64,000 nt of DNA from Saxidomus purpurata. Its lineage: Eukaryota > Mollusca > Bivalvia > Venerida > Veneridae. Under the pieces are notes generated by a model, which saw nothing but the letters and a program-made list of their open reading frames with translations, was not told the origin of the DNA and made no database searches. Made by a program: the position numbers and the translations under genes. The stretch is from positions 35,211,433 to 35,275,432 of the forward strand of contig JAFMSR010000014.1 of the NCBI GenBank assembly GCA_022818135.1, given 5' to 3'. Position 1 is the stretch's first letter. The number at the start of each line of letters is the position of its first letter. This document shows positions 1-11,307 of this stretch, piece after piece.

Positions 1-114
1 TTAAAATATAGGTTTTCATGTTTACAGGGCTTATATTTTCCATTTGTTTTCAAACTGTTAGTCTTGTATAATTTGTACACGAAATATCAATTAAAACTTC
101 TTTCAGTCTATTAC

Positions 115-446
115 TGGCCCCAATTTCACGAAAATACTTAAGTAATTGTTCAGCTGAGAACGTTATTTAAAAGTCTAATTGTCTCTAAAAATAAGAATAT
201 TTATTGTTGTCATTTCTAGTGATAGTCTATTTTAATGAAATTAACATTCAAAGAATAAAAATACTTGTAAAATACAACATTGCCAGTCCAGATTAGCGAA
301 AAGTTATATAAAGTAATAAAGGGTAAGACGATTTTAAGACAAACTTGAATGATTAAATGATTAAACATTTAATCTGATATAAGTGCTGAAATAAGTTAAG
401 CATGTTACTGAGTAATTACTTAAGTATTTTCGTGAAATTGGGGCCA
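115..446. mobile_element. MITE with perfect 33-bp terminal inverted repeats
   Basis: Bases 115-147 (beginning TGGCCCCAATTTCACG) and 414-446 are exact reverse complements over 33 bases and enclose about 266 bases of AT-rich sequence without a credible coding frame. This is the structure of a short non-autonomous DNA transposon. The perfect match of the ends suggests a fairly recent insertion. No clear target-site duplication is visible, so the superfamily is not assigned. Confidence 0.75.
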
Positions 447-2748
447 GGGCTTCTTTTTTCACACTGAAGTATAATATAAATACATATACACGTATATGTA
501 TAACATGTTTGAATATCTTGTGATAAAACGGCAGTTTATTATTTACATAAATTGTGAATGGTAAAGTCATAAAATGCTTTGTATGTACTGATGTGTTTTG
601 TACCTTCTGGATTTATGCCGTAAATACTTATCAAAATTGTCATAACTACAAACAATAGTTTTAAGTTTAGTTATCAAATAAAAAAACCAATGTGTGCAAA
701 AACAATCGTGACGGTTCCAGCACATCATGAATGGCATTATGAGCACTGCTTTTTTCTTTCTATTTTTTCAAACAACATTTGAAATGTTTCATACAAACAA
801 AGACAACCGCACAATCTGTTTTTATTGTTTATAGTCCTGGCCGACCGTGGGATTTCTCCCCTGGTGAACTTTCCAAGACCCCAGTATGACTACCATGCAT
901 ACCGGTACAACTACATAATCTCATATCAATAGTAGTAGAACTATGACAAAGGACCTAACATAATTTCTAGAAAATGTACTAGTATCTGTCAATTTATCTA
1001 ACTATAAGGTCTTGCCTTAGAAAAAAGAATTTTTGTTTGAAAAAAACTCAAATTCGACTACATTTAAGCTTTCATCACTTGAAGGTGTCAAAAGCAAAGT
1101 ATTGTATGAATTATTTTAGGTTAACCCGTTCGTTGAATTTTCGATGACAAATTTTTCACTTATTGTTATCCAAATTTTAGTTCTTTTTATGAATAGAGAA
1201 TTACAAAGCAAATGCATCTGTTATGTAAAACCATCGTACTCAAATATTTATTCAGATATCAGAAAATAATTAAATGCCGTTCATTTCCGTGAATTTGTTC
1301 TCATTGCTTATATCATCCTCAGCATCGTCATCTTCATCATCGTCATCATCATAATTCTTCAAATTTAAATTAGTTTAAAATAGTTTAAATTTTATTTACA
1401 TATTTCTTTAATTAAATCTACTTAAACTAATTATTTTTGCCCATAAAGTATGTTGTGAATGTAATAGTTATATTCACTGAAACAATATATATGACATTGT
1501 GTATTGCATATCGAGGGCTGAGCGCGAAACGGTTGTGACTTTACAGCAATTATCCAGAGTTACAGTCATTTCATGGTTAGCCCTTAGTAGGCTTTCCAAA
1601 TAAACTCAAGCAAAGCAGCTATACATGTAGTTAATTTTTCAAACTTTTTATGCCGAGGATTTAGTGTGTTATTTTCTGAATACTTTTAAATATTATTATA
1701 TGTTGTTTAAGTGGTTTCTAAGGTTTAAATCAATATACTTTCTTTGTCAATAAAACGTGACTTTTACGGTCTGCCTGATTTCAGCGCAGGTTGAAATTCG
1801 AGGCCGATTATATATTGTGGTGGTGTGAGGGGTAAAAGGTATAAGACTAACTCTAACCCATTTTCCGCCATACATACGATAACAGCAAACTGGCAGTATA
1901 AAATTAACTCGTGCCTTTACTCGAAAACGGGACCAAAATTAATGGAATACTAAACAAAACTGACAGAATAAACCAACTTTTGTAGAATAAATTATAAATT
2001 GTAAAAGTGCAGACAAATTTCATGAAAAAGGCAGTATTGCCGAAAGTTTGAATTAAAGAGTTGTTGTAAACAGAAAAAGAGTTATACTTATTATTCCCTG
2101 AGGAATATTTGAAAGAATTTCTTGTAGAATAGTTTGAAGTATAAATGCAGTTGTATTGACGCTGGTAATACATTTAAAACAGGGCTTAATATATTGAAAT
2201 ACCTTAAAGTTTTTCATTTCCATCACGTTAATTACAATTTTTGATTGAATGGCTATTTCATTTTCGTAATTCATTTCAATAAATAGTTCCGGTGCTTTTA
2301 CTTTAATTCCAAAATTGTACGAAAGCTAGCATTTTGACAGTTTAAGTCATTGTGAAACGAAGAAATATGAGTTGTATCATTTATAGAATTGCTCGTCCTC
2401 ATAAACATAATACAAAATAAATAAAGCAAGGTCAACAATATACATATCATCGGAAATATGCAAATATTTGTACAATTTACAAAAAGGTGAGCATATATTA
2501 TGTATATCCCTCTAACAGTGTCTGACAACAACTGTACTCATGCCACCCCATTGACCATCACCTTTTAAGATACTAGTATACTTGTCCAGATGTACAATAA
2601 TCCAGACACTCACACAAACGGGTACATCGACACCAATCATGTTCTGCAGTTATGTTTTTCTATTTAGTCTTTAATGTTTGTCCTACCTTTCAATGCATTT
2701 CATGTGCTTTCTGGTATTTTGTTCGCACAAATGCTAAATAAATAGTTT
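447..2748. other. Intergenic, no gene seen
   Basis: AT-rich sequence with only short frames lacking recognisable domains or codon character. The one local feature is a TCATCATCG-type trinucleotide-rich stretch near 1316-1352. Short open frames at 1.9-2.5 kb on the minus strand are compatible with chance. Confidence 0.5.
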
Positions 2749-2902
2749 AAGGTAACTTGTCCAAAACAAAATGGCCACCAATGGCACACTAAAACAGGTT
2801 CAAGCTTAGATAACAGAATGTTTGTGTATTATGTCAAAAGACCACCAGACTAAATTTTAGTAATCATTTTCAATGGTGGTCATTTGTTTTAAAGTTATTT
2901 TA
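2749..2902. mobile_element. Short MITE related to the ends of the 20.7-22.0 kb inverted repeat
   Basis: About 154 bases with a left end starting AAGGTAACTTGTCCAAAACA and a diverged inverted copy at the right end. The interior, including the run TGTATTATGTCAAAAGACCA, recurs at about 21931-21950, and the left end is the reverse complement of bases 21989-22020. It is therefore a short member of the same family as the large palindrome at 21 kb. Confidence 0.65.
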
Positions 2903-3379
2903 AATTGTTTTATTTTCTGGCTTAAACTAGCATAACGGTCTTTTACTCCATCTCTCTCCTAAATATGAACAACCTTCTCCGACCTTTCTTCTCATAAAAT
3001 TTCGTCGGCAAAACTGCGACAACTTCTCCACTTTATTCTTTATCAGTGTCAGTTTAAAGCAAATGTTGAAAAAAAAGAACAAAGAAATTTCATCTCACAA
3101 TGAAGCCTTAAAGACATAAGGAATTATCACAGTCAGCTTAATACAACTTCTATAGTAAGATTTAAACGGGGTTACGATATTTAATTGTAATCGGGTCGCT
3201 TGCCATTGGAACTGACGATTGGTACGCAAGCAGGGGTCCAAGGAATGCCATTTATGGAAGACGTAAAAGATGCGTCAGATCCAACCCACCAATTATTGTC
3301 TGTATTATAAACAAGATAACGCGACTAATTTTCCACACTTATCAAGAAAGCGTAAAATGAGTTGATTCGTCCCGTCACG

Positions 3380-3480
3380 TAGTCGTCTTGTAATCAAGTA
3401 CGCCGCACGTGGTCCGCACGCGCGATGCCCATGCGCAGTGACCCGAGAGAAAAAGGTCACGTGATCACAAGCAATAAGTC
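3380..3480. promoter_or_regulatory. CpG-rich patch with two CACGTG E-boxes, possible promoter
   Basis: A local GC and CpG peak in an AT-rich setting, with palindromic E-boxes CACGTG at 3406-3411 and 3458-3463, the second inside GGTCACGTGATC, and CCATGCGCAG between them, which resembles half of an NRF1 site. Such clusters are typical of animal promoters, but no transcript or first exon can be placed next to it. The function is inference only. Confidence 0.3.
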
Positions 3481-4308
3481 GCTTTGGGAAAGGCGGCTCT
3501 TAACACTTGAAAGTATTGGCAAATTTTTCTTTATGGAAATAAAAAAACGCTCTTTTCCGATATTGAAATGTTTGGACGAAATCTAGGAATTAATAAACCG
3601 CCACTTAAGTCGAGCATTATCATAGAAACAAATTATTTGAAGAGCTTGAAGGGTACTTTTTCACGCTGCATCAAGTTTTGAAGGGCTTCCTCGCTGCAAA
3701 TCGCTCTGCTTACAATTGGATTGAGTTGATAAGTCTTCGCTAAATGGATCGCAAATTTCAAATTGTCTTCTTCAAGTACTGAGATGCAACCCTGACTGCC
3801 TTATTACGCAATGCTGTCACCATCAATAAAAGGATAACTTCTAAACTCTGTTGATGACAAAATATTTGCAAACATTCTGTATTGCGAAAGGCCAAACTTA
3901 CTTTAAGATTAACTTGTTAAGTTTTATCATTATACACGTAAAACCAATGTTAAATCAAGTTCCGAAACATATACATTGTAAATATAAAAATGAAAACTCT
4001 CATTATGATTGTTCGTCGATCCGAGATGTTTTTTATAAATAGCTTTATTCATAATATGGGTAAATATGCTTGTAAGTCAGTCCGAGGTGGGTTTCTTTAA
4101 AATGGCTTTATTATTTTCACAATTTTTAAATGACTTTATTTGTTTCAGAACTTTATTTAACATTTGTTATTTTTATGTGCTCATATGAGTTTACATTGTG
4201 ATAGTAAATTTGCAAACTTAAAATGAATGTGCATAAAACAATATACAATGTACACACAAAATTCAATAAACTATTCCGGTTTCAGGCTCAAACATTTTGT
4301 CTTATATA

Positions 4309-4832
4309 CTGACACCAAAAAGAAACTGTGCACTGTATAATAATTATCAGACGTGCCGTTGTCACCTTCGGTCTGTCGGATCGTGGAAGATCTCTAACGC
4401 TTCCATTTTGACGGTAACGTTGTCGAAGGTTCATGATGGTATGTCTGTGGCAGTTAAACTGTCTAGCGACGCCAGAGACACTGACGCCGGATGCAAGTTG
4501 CAGAGGTGCATGAATTCGTTCATTTTCTTGAAGCCGTGGCATCTTGTTAATGAGTGAAATTCAATTGTACTGTGATTTTATTATTGCATGGTCAGTAAAG
4601 ATATCAGTGACAATCTGTACTTGTAAACATATTGCACGGGTAGCACGTGCAAAAAGTTGCATAATAGCCTTCGGTCAGTTTCAAGGACATCAACGTGCTT
4701 AAATATTGAGTAAATTAGTGCGATGTATGGAAGATTATTTGGTTATTTACGACAGTAAAATCCATCTTTTTAAACTTAGTAACGAAAAAGTTAGGCTCAA
4801 TATAAAACTGCACAGTTTCTTTCTGGTGTCAG
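4309..4832. mobile_element. Internally deleted Tc1/mariner-like transposon
   Basis: A 524-base element bounded by TIRs beginning CTGACACCA at both ends. About 24 bases match with one difference (CTGACACCAAAAAGAAACTG against CTGACACCAGAAAGAAACTG). A TA dinucleotide lies on each side (4307-4308 and 4833-4834), as expected for Tc1/mariner target-site duplication. The interior carries the N-terminal part of a transposase on the minus strand, but the catalytic DDE region is deleted, so the element is non-autonomous. Confidence 0.85.
4351..4542 (-). pseudogene. Tc1-like transposase, N-terminal DNA-binding fragment
   Basis: The frame starts with ATG at 4542 and gives 64 residues of recognisable Tc1/pogo-like transposase N-terminus: a helix-turn-helix segment reading GVSVSGVARQFNCHRHTI followed by a basic linker (LRQRYRQNGSVRDLPRSDRPKV). 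In intact relatives this paired-like domain binds the TIRs and is followed by a DDE/DDD catalytic domain of some 200 residues. Here the frame runs directly from the linker into the opposite TIR, so the catalytic domain is absent. The 290 bases between the ATG and the TIR at 4832 fit the 5' leader of a Tc1-type element. No transposition activity is expected, although the fragment could still bind TIR DNA if expressed. Confidence 0.8.
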
Positions 4833-7307
4833 TATAGCATAGAAGAAACGGATAGGGAATGTAATTCTTTCTCACGAACTTCACATTTCTATTTCTATTT
4901 CTTCATTTTTATTATGAGAGAAGATGAGAATAGGTTTTATTTTTATCATATATATTATAAATGCAAAAGATCAACACAGAGTATTTGTTTTAAAATACAT
5001 TTCTTACTGCCAATTACGGAAAGGTACAGAATGAGCATACTGCACTACTTATATGGTATAATTTTTCTCATTTTATTAATTACATCATTTTTCATTTATT
5101 TCCAAGTTACAACAGAAGAAAATTAAAGATTAAGATTCTGTTGTAGACACAAATAATAAATTTGCTCGGCACGACAATTCCCTGGAGAAAACTGCTTCTA
5201 TACGTTCATGTAATTTATGGCACGTATAATGCCGAAAGAGCTTAATACATCTTGATGTGCACTAAGTGCATTTCGCAATATGAGGGGTTGTCTATTTTTT
5301 CAGCGATTTCTAATTTGTGATACATTCCTAAAATATAAACAAATGTGTTTGGAAACAACAGATACACAGTGTGTATAGGTGTCGATATGACTTATTTCAA
5401 CTGCCTTTCGTAATGAGTTTTATGAACCTCTTACACGAACGTGTTGCAGACTGATCATGATCTGCACTTAGCACAGCTTTGAACAATAAATGACAATGCT
5501 CAAATTTGTAAAAGAACACGTTATGTCTTGATTGAAATGTTCAAGTTGAAACCTAATTTAAGTGTCTTATTTCTTTTTAAAGGTTTTAGTAACTTTTTTA
5601 AAAACAAGAACAATATACATTGTACTTATAGTTTCTGAAATAGATAAAAACTGCATCAGCATTTAGATAATTAGTACGACCGAAGCGGCAGCTAAGGACG
5701 ATAGTGTAATATCCTAACTTTCAATAAGATATGGCACGGCAGGCTGGAGTAACCACCAAGGCCCGCACATCTAGCTGCCTTCGGTTATGGGTAGGGGTTA
5801 CAATTGCTATAAGAATTGTTTTGTTGTTTTGTCTCACAGGGACGGTCAGCCTTAGCTAAATTAAGTCACCATATAACTTCTGAAATCTGAATGCCAATGA
5901 TAATCTACAAGCACCATCAAACACATCGCCCACAAACAACCAGCTGCAACCACAAACTATGAATGAAGGCAGCAGACAAGGTACACACAGCTGATTTAAT
6001 ATGAAACACATGTATTCAAATTAAAAGCTTTAGCCGGATGCAACAAGTAAAAATTGTGCTTTAAATGTTGTTGTATATTGTTCGCAATTTATAGCATTCT
6101 GCTTGTTTCGAGTTATTAACAAACATTAAGTACAAGGATTGCAGTTATTTCTTTCTTTGTGTTCAAGGCACAACAGTATTGCACTTATTTACAGAAACTG
6201 TCAACTTTCTCACATGAACATTCAGCTAGGTAGCGTCGGTTCGAAACCTTCGCGCTCACCGGTTAGCACTTCAACGTAACGTTCCATAAAGTTGACATAT
6301 ATATACTAAAAAGCATTGCAGAATGCTCCAAGTTAATGTTCTATTGCTGTTTTTGTTTGCGTATACAGTTAAAATGATGGTTACTATAGATAGACACTTT
6401 TACTTCCCGTCTCCGTGGACCAACATATACCCTTATACATACTATATCTTTCGCATTTTGAATGAGTGTTGTTCTTAAAGACCATGTGAGAAGGTATGTT
6501 TATGCATAATGTACAAATAAGGAATTCTGTAAATGAATTTCTTTTATCAACGAAACTTGGAATAAACTTGGAACTTGAAGGATAAAGTACAGACGAAGCA
6601 AATATTTTCGAAAATTAAGCAAATATGACACGAAAATTTATGACTGATGAAATGCATTGAACACATTAAAACATAGAAACATAATTGCGTATATCATGTA
6701 TAATTCTAAACTTTTCTGAGTTGTGTTGGACTATATAGCGTAGAAGAGACCAATGAATGTGTTTCGCCGATTGAAACTTAACAAACTATCCAGTTATAGT
6801 GCGTTTTGGAATTTTTCTCAATACTAGGTCCGATACTTAATAAAGAATTTTCTAAGATTCCTGATGTAATTTTTGCCACCGAAAAATGAAATGAACTAAT
6901 TATCCGCTTCACTCATCAGCGAGAATTGACGTTTTTCCCTTTTTTCACGGCTCAAAATTAGAGTTCCCTCTGGCTTCTTCAGAATTTGAGACAATTTTGA
7001 ACAAAAAATACCCCTTGTCCTAAAAATAAGTGTTAGTTTAAACAACAAAACGCATTTACAAATACAATAAAATAACAAATTCAGGATTGAGCAAAAGCTA
7101 AACGCTTGTATAGAAGCTCTTTCCTGATACATGATAAATACCTTCATCGATTTTTACAGTAACAACATAAATATCAAACATAATATATGAGCATGCTTGA
7201 ATTTATTCTTTACTAACACATAAAAACACAAAAAATTAACTAGATAGGCTTTCAGTTTCGTTAAAGAGAAAACTTGAAGAATTAGACAAAAAAGTATTAG
7301 TATATAG
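4833..7307. other. Intergenic, no gene seen
   Basis: AT-rich sequence with scattered repeat debris. A short hairpin lies at 5689-5785. An isolated B-box-like GGTTCGAAACC near 6239 could be a remnant of a tRNA-derived SINE. Frames here are short and do not resemble known families. Confidence 0.45.
5689..5785. repeat. Short hairpin repeat, MITE-like
   Basis: ACCGAAGCGGCAGCT near the left end and AGCTGCCTTCGGT near the right end are inverted copies differing by one base, enclosing about 70 bases. It is a minimal palindromic repeat with no coding frame. Assignment to a transposon family is not possible from one copy. Confidence 0.4.
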
Positions 7308-7323
7308 AAAGAGAGAGAGAGTG

Positions 7324-7391
<68 letters not shown>
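7308..7391. repeat. (GA)n microsatellite
   Basis: About 84 bases of GA dinucleotides interrupted once near 7321-7326 (GTGATT). It creates a spurious Ser-Leu repeat frame on the minus strand. Confidence 0.95.
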
Positions 7392-7393
<2 letters not shown>

Positions 7394-7960
7394 CTGCTAC
7401 TGGGGTAGGGAGTAGTGGGTGTTGCTTGTGTCAACATAGTTTTGTTTAAATTATGGAACCTCCTGGATTTTGATATATTTGTGCACATTGAGAACACCCT
7501 TTCATTCATTGCATCTGGAATGTTTCTATCCCCATGTAATAGAAGTGACAGTGAAACATTTACTATTTGGCTGACATTATTAATAAGTTCAAAAAAAGTT
7601 TTGAAATAAGTGTTAGTTTGAAGTATTTTTGCCGCCAAACAAAATGACGCCGAAAGTGTATTTTTATCGTAAATGGCGGCATTGGTGAGTGCCAGGGGAT
7701 CCCTGGAAATTCTTTCAGTGTAAAAATACAATGTTCTCCTGAAAACTATTTGGCTTTGCCAAGCTTTTCTCAGTTCAATTCCTGTTTCTTTACAGTGTCA
7801 AAAATTCAAAACCTACCTATTCTCATGTTGTCATTTTTCTCTCTTTATAAAAACAGTAGCATACATGTTACACAATGAAGAACACCCCACTCGCTCCATT
7901 TTATATAAAATATTTAATCTTTTTATTGTTTCCCGTTATTTAAGGCTTATAGACAAGTTA

Positions 7961-8512
7961 ATATACTGAAGGACAAAAGTTCTGTCCGGTTCAAAATTGT
8001 TTAATCAAATTTTAATAGTACGTTACTTTTATTTTTTATTTGCAAATTTATACTTTGAGACTAATTGCTACATCACAAGTGTTAAGAATTTTATACAAAA
8101 GCATTCAATCAACCGTGACGGCATAAACCATGAATTTAACATTTATCTAAATTTCATGTACATGAAGCTTATAATCACAAAGATTTCAACTGATTTTTGC
8201 TACCAAATGATAGTCCTATCGAAAGACATAAAATATTAGACAAATACTCAACGTATGTTGCTATTACGAAGCTTTTAAGATAGCAAAATATGCGCGTTTT
8301 ATATCGACTGGAGGTCAGTGAGCCTACAACACATGTTGCACTTGCGTTAAACGCCCACGAACATTCTATTTGACGTCATGAACATTGAAAATATGTAAAT
8401 TGATTCGAAAATGATGATATACTTATGCTTTTCTAAATATGAATAAAATATATAATTTCAGTTTTTGTGTTTCTTTAATTATACCGGACAGAACTTTTGT
8501 CCTTAAGTATAT
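7961..8512. mobile_element. MITE with about 30-bp TIRs, TA-flanked
   Basis: The ends are inverted copies reading AAGGACAAAAGTTCTGTCCG inward (left 7969-7988, right around 8485-8504), with flanking bases also matching. Each end is bordered by TA (TA|CTGAAGG on the left, CCTTAAG|TA on the right), which suggests Tc1/mariner-type insertion. The 80-codon plus-strand frame inside (7997-8239) has no recognisable transposase motif. Confidence 0.75.
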
Positions 8513-8583
8513 ATATTTTGTCATTTTGAAATAAGGAAAGATAGTAACGTGTTGTAAATGCTCTGGAAATGAAATCTGTTATT

Positions 8584-8764
8584 CCCTATTATTTACCCTG
8601 CGCTTGACTTCTCGACGCCTGCAGATCATGATCAGCCTGCACATCTACGAAGTTTCGTAATGATCTGCACTGTTCGTTTGAATATCCTTTGAAACTATTC
8701 ATGGCACTTTCCAAATTGAAAGATGTACACGTACATTTAAGAATTAAAGCGGGATAACGGTTAA
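8584..8764. repeat. Degenerate palindromic repeat (GATCATGATC type)
   Basis: Contains GCAGATCATGATCAGCCTGC followed by an inverted, diverged copy (AATGATCTGCACTG), with TTACCCTGCGC and GCGGGATAACGG as weak inverted ends. A related fragment, CTGATCATGATCTGCAC, occurs near 5451. Two partial copies in one window support a dispersed repeat family. Confidence 0.5.
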
Positions 8765-10656
8765 AGAGGCATAGACAAAGAGACGGACATTTTTTTTGCT
8801 AGGGGATAGGGGTGTCGTTTTCTTTGTTGAATAAGTTTTGCTTTAAAAAGATAAAAAATGTTACAACATTAGAATTCAGCCTTCATTGCTGAATTATATT
8901 TTCGCCGAAAATTGACTTTTTGTGTACATGTGAAATGTTTGCTTTTTTCAAACAATTGCACAAGATATTTCAAGGATTCTTTAAAATGTGTAACCAGTAC
9001 ACAAGTGTAATTTCTTAACTACTTATGTATCATAACATAAAGGCTATACATAACCATATCATGAAATAGATGCTCGTTTTACTCATACAAATTACTTTTC
9101 CATTCTAGGAAGAAATCCTGTCAACATTGGCAGAACAGTTTCGTTGATGAAATACCTCGTTTCATAAAGAACTTTCGTTGACAACAAAATCAAATTCATG
9201 AAAAAAAAGAGAATAAAAACAAAAACGCTAAGAAGAAAAAGGAATTCAAAGAAATTCACCGAAGAAAAAATATTAAAGAAGAGTTGAAACAAAAGCAATA
9301 TAGGGAGAGGAAAGGAAAAGAAAAGAAAATCATTTTTACCAGAGATTCTCTATCATATAATTTGTTGTTGTATTCCTTCACTAAGGAGAGAGGTTTTTTC
9401 TTGATAAGCCTAAAGCTATCTTATCATTTCTTGGTGTTATTTAACCTCTGATATTGTACATGCATTTATAAATATTGTCTAACCCACAAGAGCTGTTTGT
9501 ATCATATAAAGTCTGGGTTATATGTATTTAAAGATGGATAAGCCACAAATCACTTCATTATCATTAATAGAGACAATATGCAGTTCACCAATGCCACTTA
9601 AAAAAAACTTTATAGGAGCGCTGGAGTGAGCGTGTTGCTAAATATATACACTAATTTTATATGTAAACTTAATTATACGCTTGTGCATTTTGTGCAAGAA
9701 CAAGTATAAACATCCATAAATTTAGGAAATCTATTTATGAAAATAGAAGTAATTATTTGCAACGCGTGCGTCAACATGATGCGATGCCAAGTTCCACTTC
9801 AGTTTGAAAACGTTATTGAACTAAATATGCAACAGACTATTCACCTCTAGCAAAGGGTTTAAATAAAAGTAAGTATTTAATCTTACAAAGGTAGTAGAAT
9901 TAAATGATACTCTTCAATGACTAAATACAATAACAATAAAGTAACAAACTCGCCACTTAATAAATTAACGAATCAAATACGCTGTGACATTTGTACGTTT
10001 TTTTCATAAAACTTTATCTTCTTTTGTTTTCGATTTTTCTTTCCAATTTCCCCGCAAGAGACGGAATTAATTTATGTATATAACCATACCTATGTACTGA
10101 TAGTAGCAAATAATAACAGTATATGAACACTCATAAACACACGTACAAGTCTAGTTAATATTGACATGTTTGACAAGTTTATTTCATTTCAACCAGAAGG
10201 TCAGAGACCTGTTTGGTACATACTCTATTTATAAGACTACATAATTTATATACATATATATGGCGACAGTGAATGTAGTTCAATAGCATAATCACATGAC
10301 ACACGTGCATTTTAAAAGCATACCTGTACATTATATCACATTCATTACATATAATGTTCACATTTTTATGCATTTTCATATTTGTATTTGTAAAATCTTG
10401 TAGACGCATATTTCATTATTAAATATGTCATTGTGAGTAATACCTACTTTTTGAAAACTTAAGTATACATTTGCTTCAAATATTACGGAATTATCTTTTT
10501 TTTATGTTGCCAACCGTATTTCACTACATTAACTTATTAATTTGATAAATATCACTGCTTTTAAAATATATTTTGGTGGAGTGTTATTTCAAATAACATT
10601 TTATTTTCATACATTATTATGAAACACGAAAACATCTAACAGACAAGCTCATAGAA
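8765..10656. other. Intergenic, no gene seen
   Basis: AT-rich with A-rich and T-rich runs. No homeodomain-encoding sequence for the eh1 exon at 10947-11307 could be found here: I looked on the minus strand for a codon series for WFQNRR and saw none. The downstream exons of that gene are presumably beyond base 1. Confidence 0.5.
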
Positions 10657-10669
10657 ATTGAGAACATGG

Positions 10670-10732
10670 TTTGTTTGTAATTGTGCTTATTGGGTCCACC
10701 AACCTCGTTCGAGGTATATTCGGTGCGACCCG
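10670..10732 (-). mobile_element. Extremely 5'-truncated LINE tail with 13-bp target-site duplication
   Basis: A 63-base insert flanked by the exact direct repeat ATTGAGAACATGG (10657-10669 and 10733-10745). Read on the minus strand it contains the hairpin CCTCGAACGAGG, then TTGGTGGACCCAATAAG, and ends in an A-rich tail (ACAAACAAA). The same 3' end terminates the larger insert at 30965-31560 (CCTCGCCCGAGG, then GTGGTGGACCTAATAA). Target-primed insertion with almost complete 5' truncation explains it. Confidence 0.75.
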
Positions 10733-10946
10733 ATTGAGAACATGGATGTAAATGTATATGTAGTTATATGTTTTCCATAAAGCCTGGCCCGGATCTGATG
10801 CGGAAACCGAAATACAAGACCAGTCCATGTAGATTGAAACATAAATGTAAAGAAGTACATGACACATATAAATAAAAGTATATAAATGATATATATGATT
10901 TTACATTCCCCAGTAATTATATATACTTATATAATTTTTTACTTAC

Positions 10947-11307
10947 ATTTTCGGTTATTGTTCTGCCAGTGTTGTAAATTCTGTTGACTAGCATACCAGT
11001 GGTACCACGCCGGTAGATGCCCCAGGGGTAGCAGACCGCCGTCGCCGGGACGTTGAAATCCTGTGAAGCCTTTAGGTAGAGCTGCGGGAAACACGGGGAA
11101 TTCTAACTTAGACACGACGGCTGGTACATCTTCCTCATCCGTACCGTCCGTATGTGTTTCCTTCTTTTCCTCTGTATTATCCGTAGTATTTTCTTTTTCT
11201 TTTTCCTTTTCAACTCTTGCCAGGATACTGTTTATTGAAAAAGATTTCGTTGGTTTATCTTCTCTCTTCGGAGAATCTGACTCTTTCGATTTTGCCTCAG
11301 TTGACAT
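10947..11307 (-). CDS. First coding exon of an eh1-motif transcription factor, probably homeobox
   Basis: The frame opens with ATG at 11307 and gives 120 residues before a good splice donor (GTAAGT, bases 10946-10941 on the minus strand), leaving the reading frame in phase 1. Residues 1-21 are charged. Residues 22-32 read SFSINSILARV, an eh1/TN-type motif (F-S-I-x-x-I-L) that recruits Groucho/TLE corepressors in many NK- and paired-type homeodomain proteins. Residues 32-60 are very acidic and lysine-rich. Residues 68-110 hold hydrophobic and aromatic segments (KLEFPVFPAALPKG, then HLPAWYHWYASQQNL), and the exon ends in a basic QNNNRK. This is the usual layout upstream of a homeodomain encoded by the next exon, but no homeodomain is present in the window. 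HMX/NKX-like and other ANTP-class families are candidates; I cannot choose between them. It would act in the nucleus as a repressor. Confidence 0.65.

Noticed and set aside
7297..7731. A 144-codon minus-strand frame with a Ser-Leu repeat tail
   Set aside because: The repeat is the (GA)n microsatellite. The remainder shows no domain and no coding bias.
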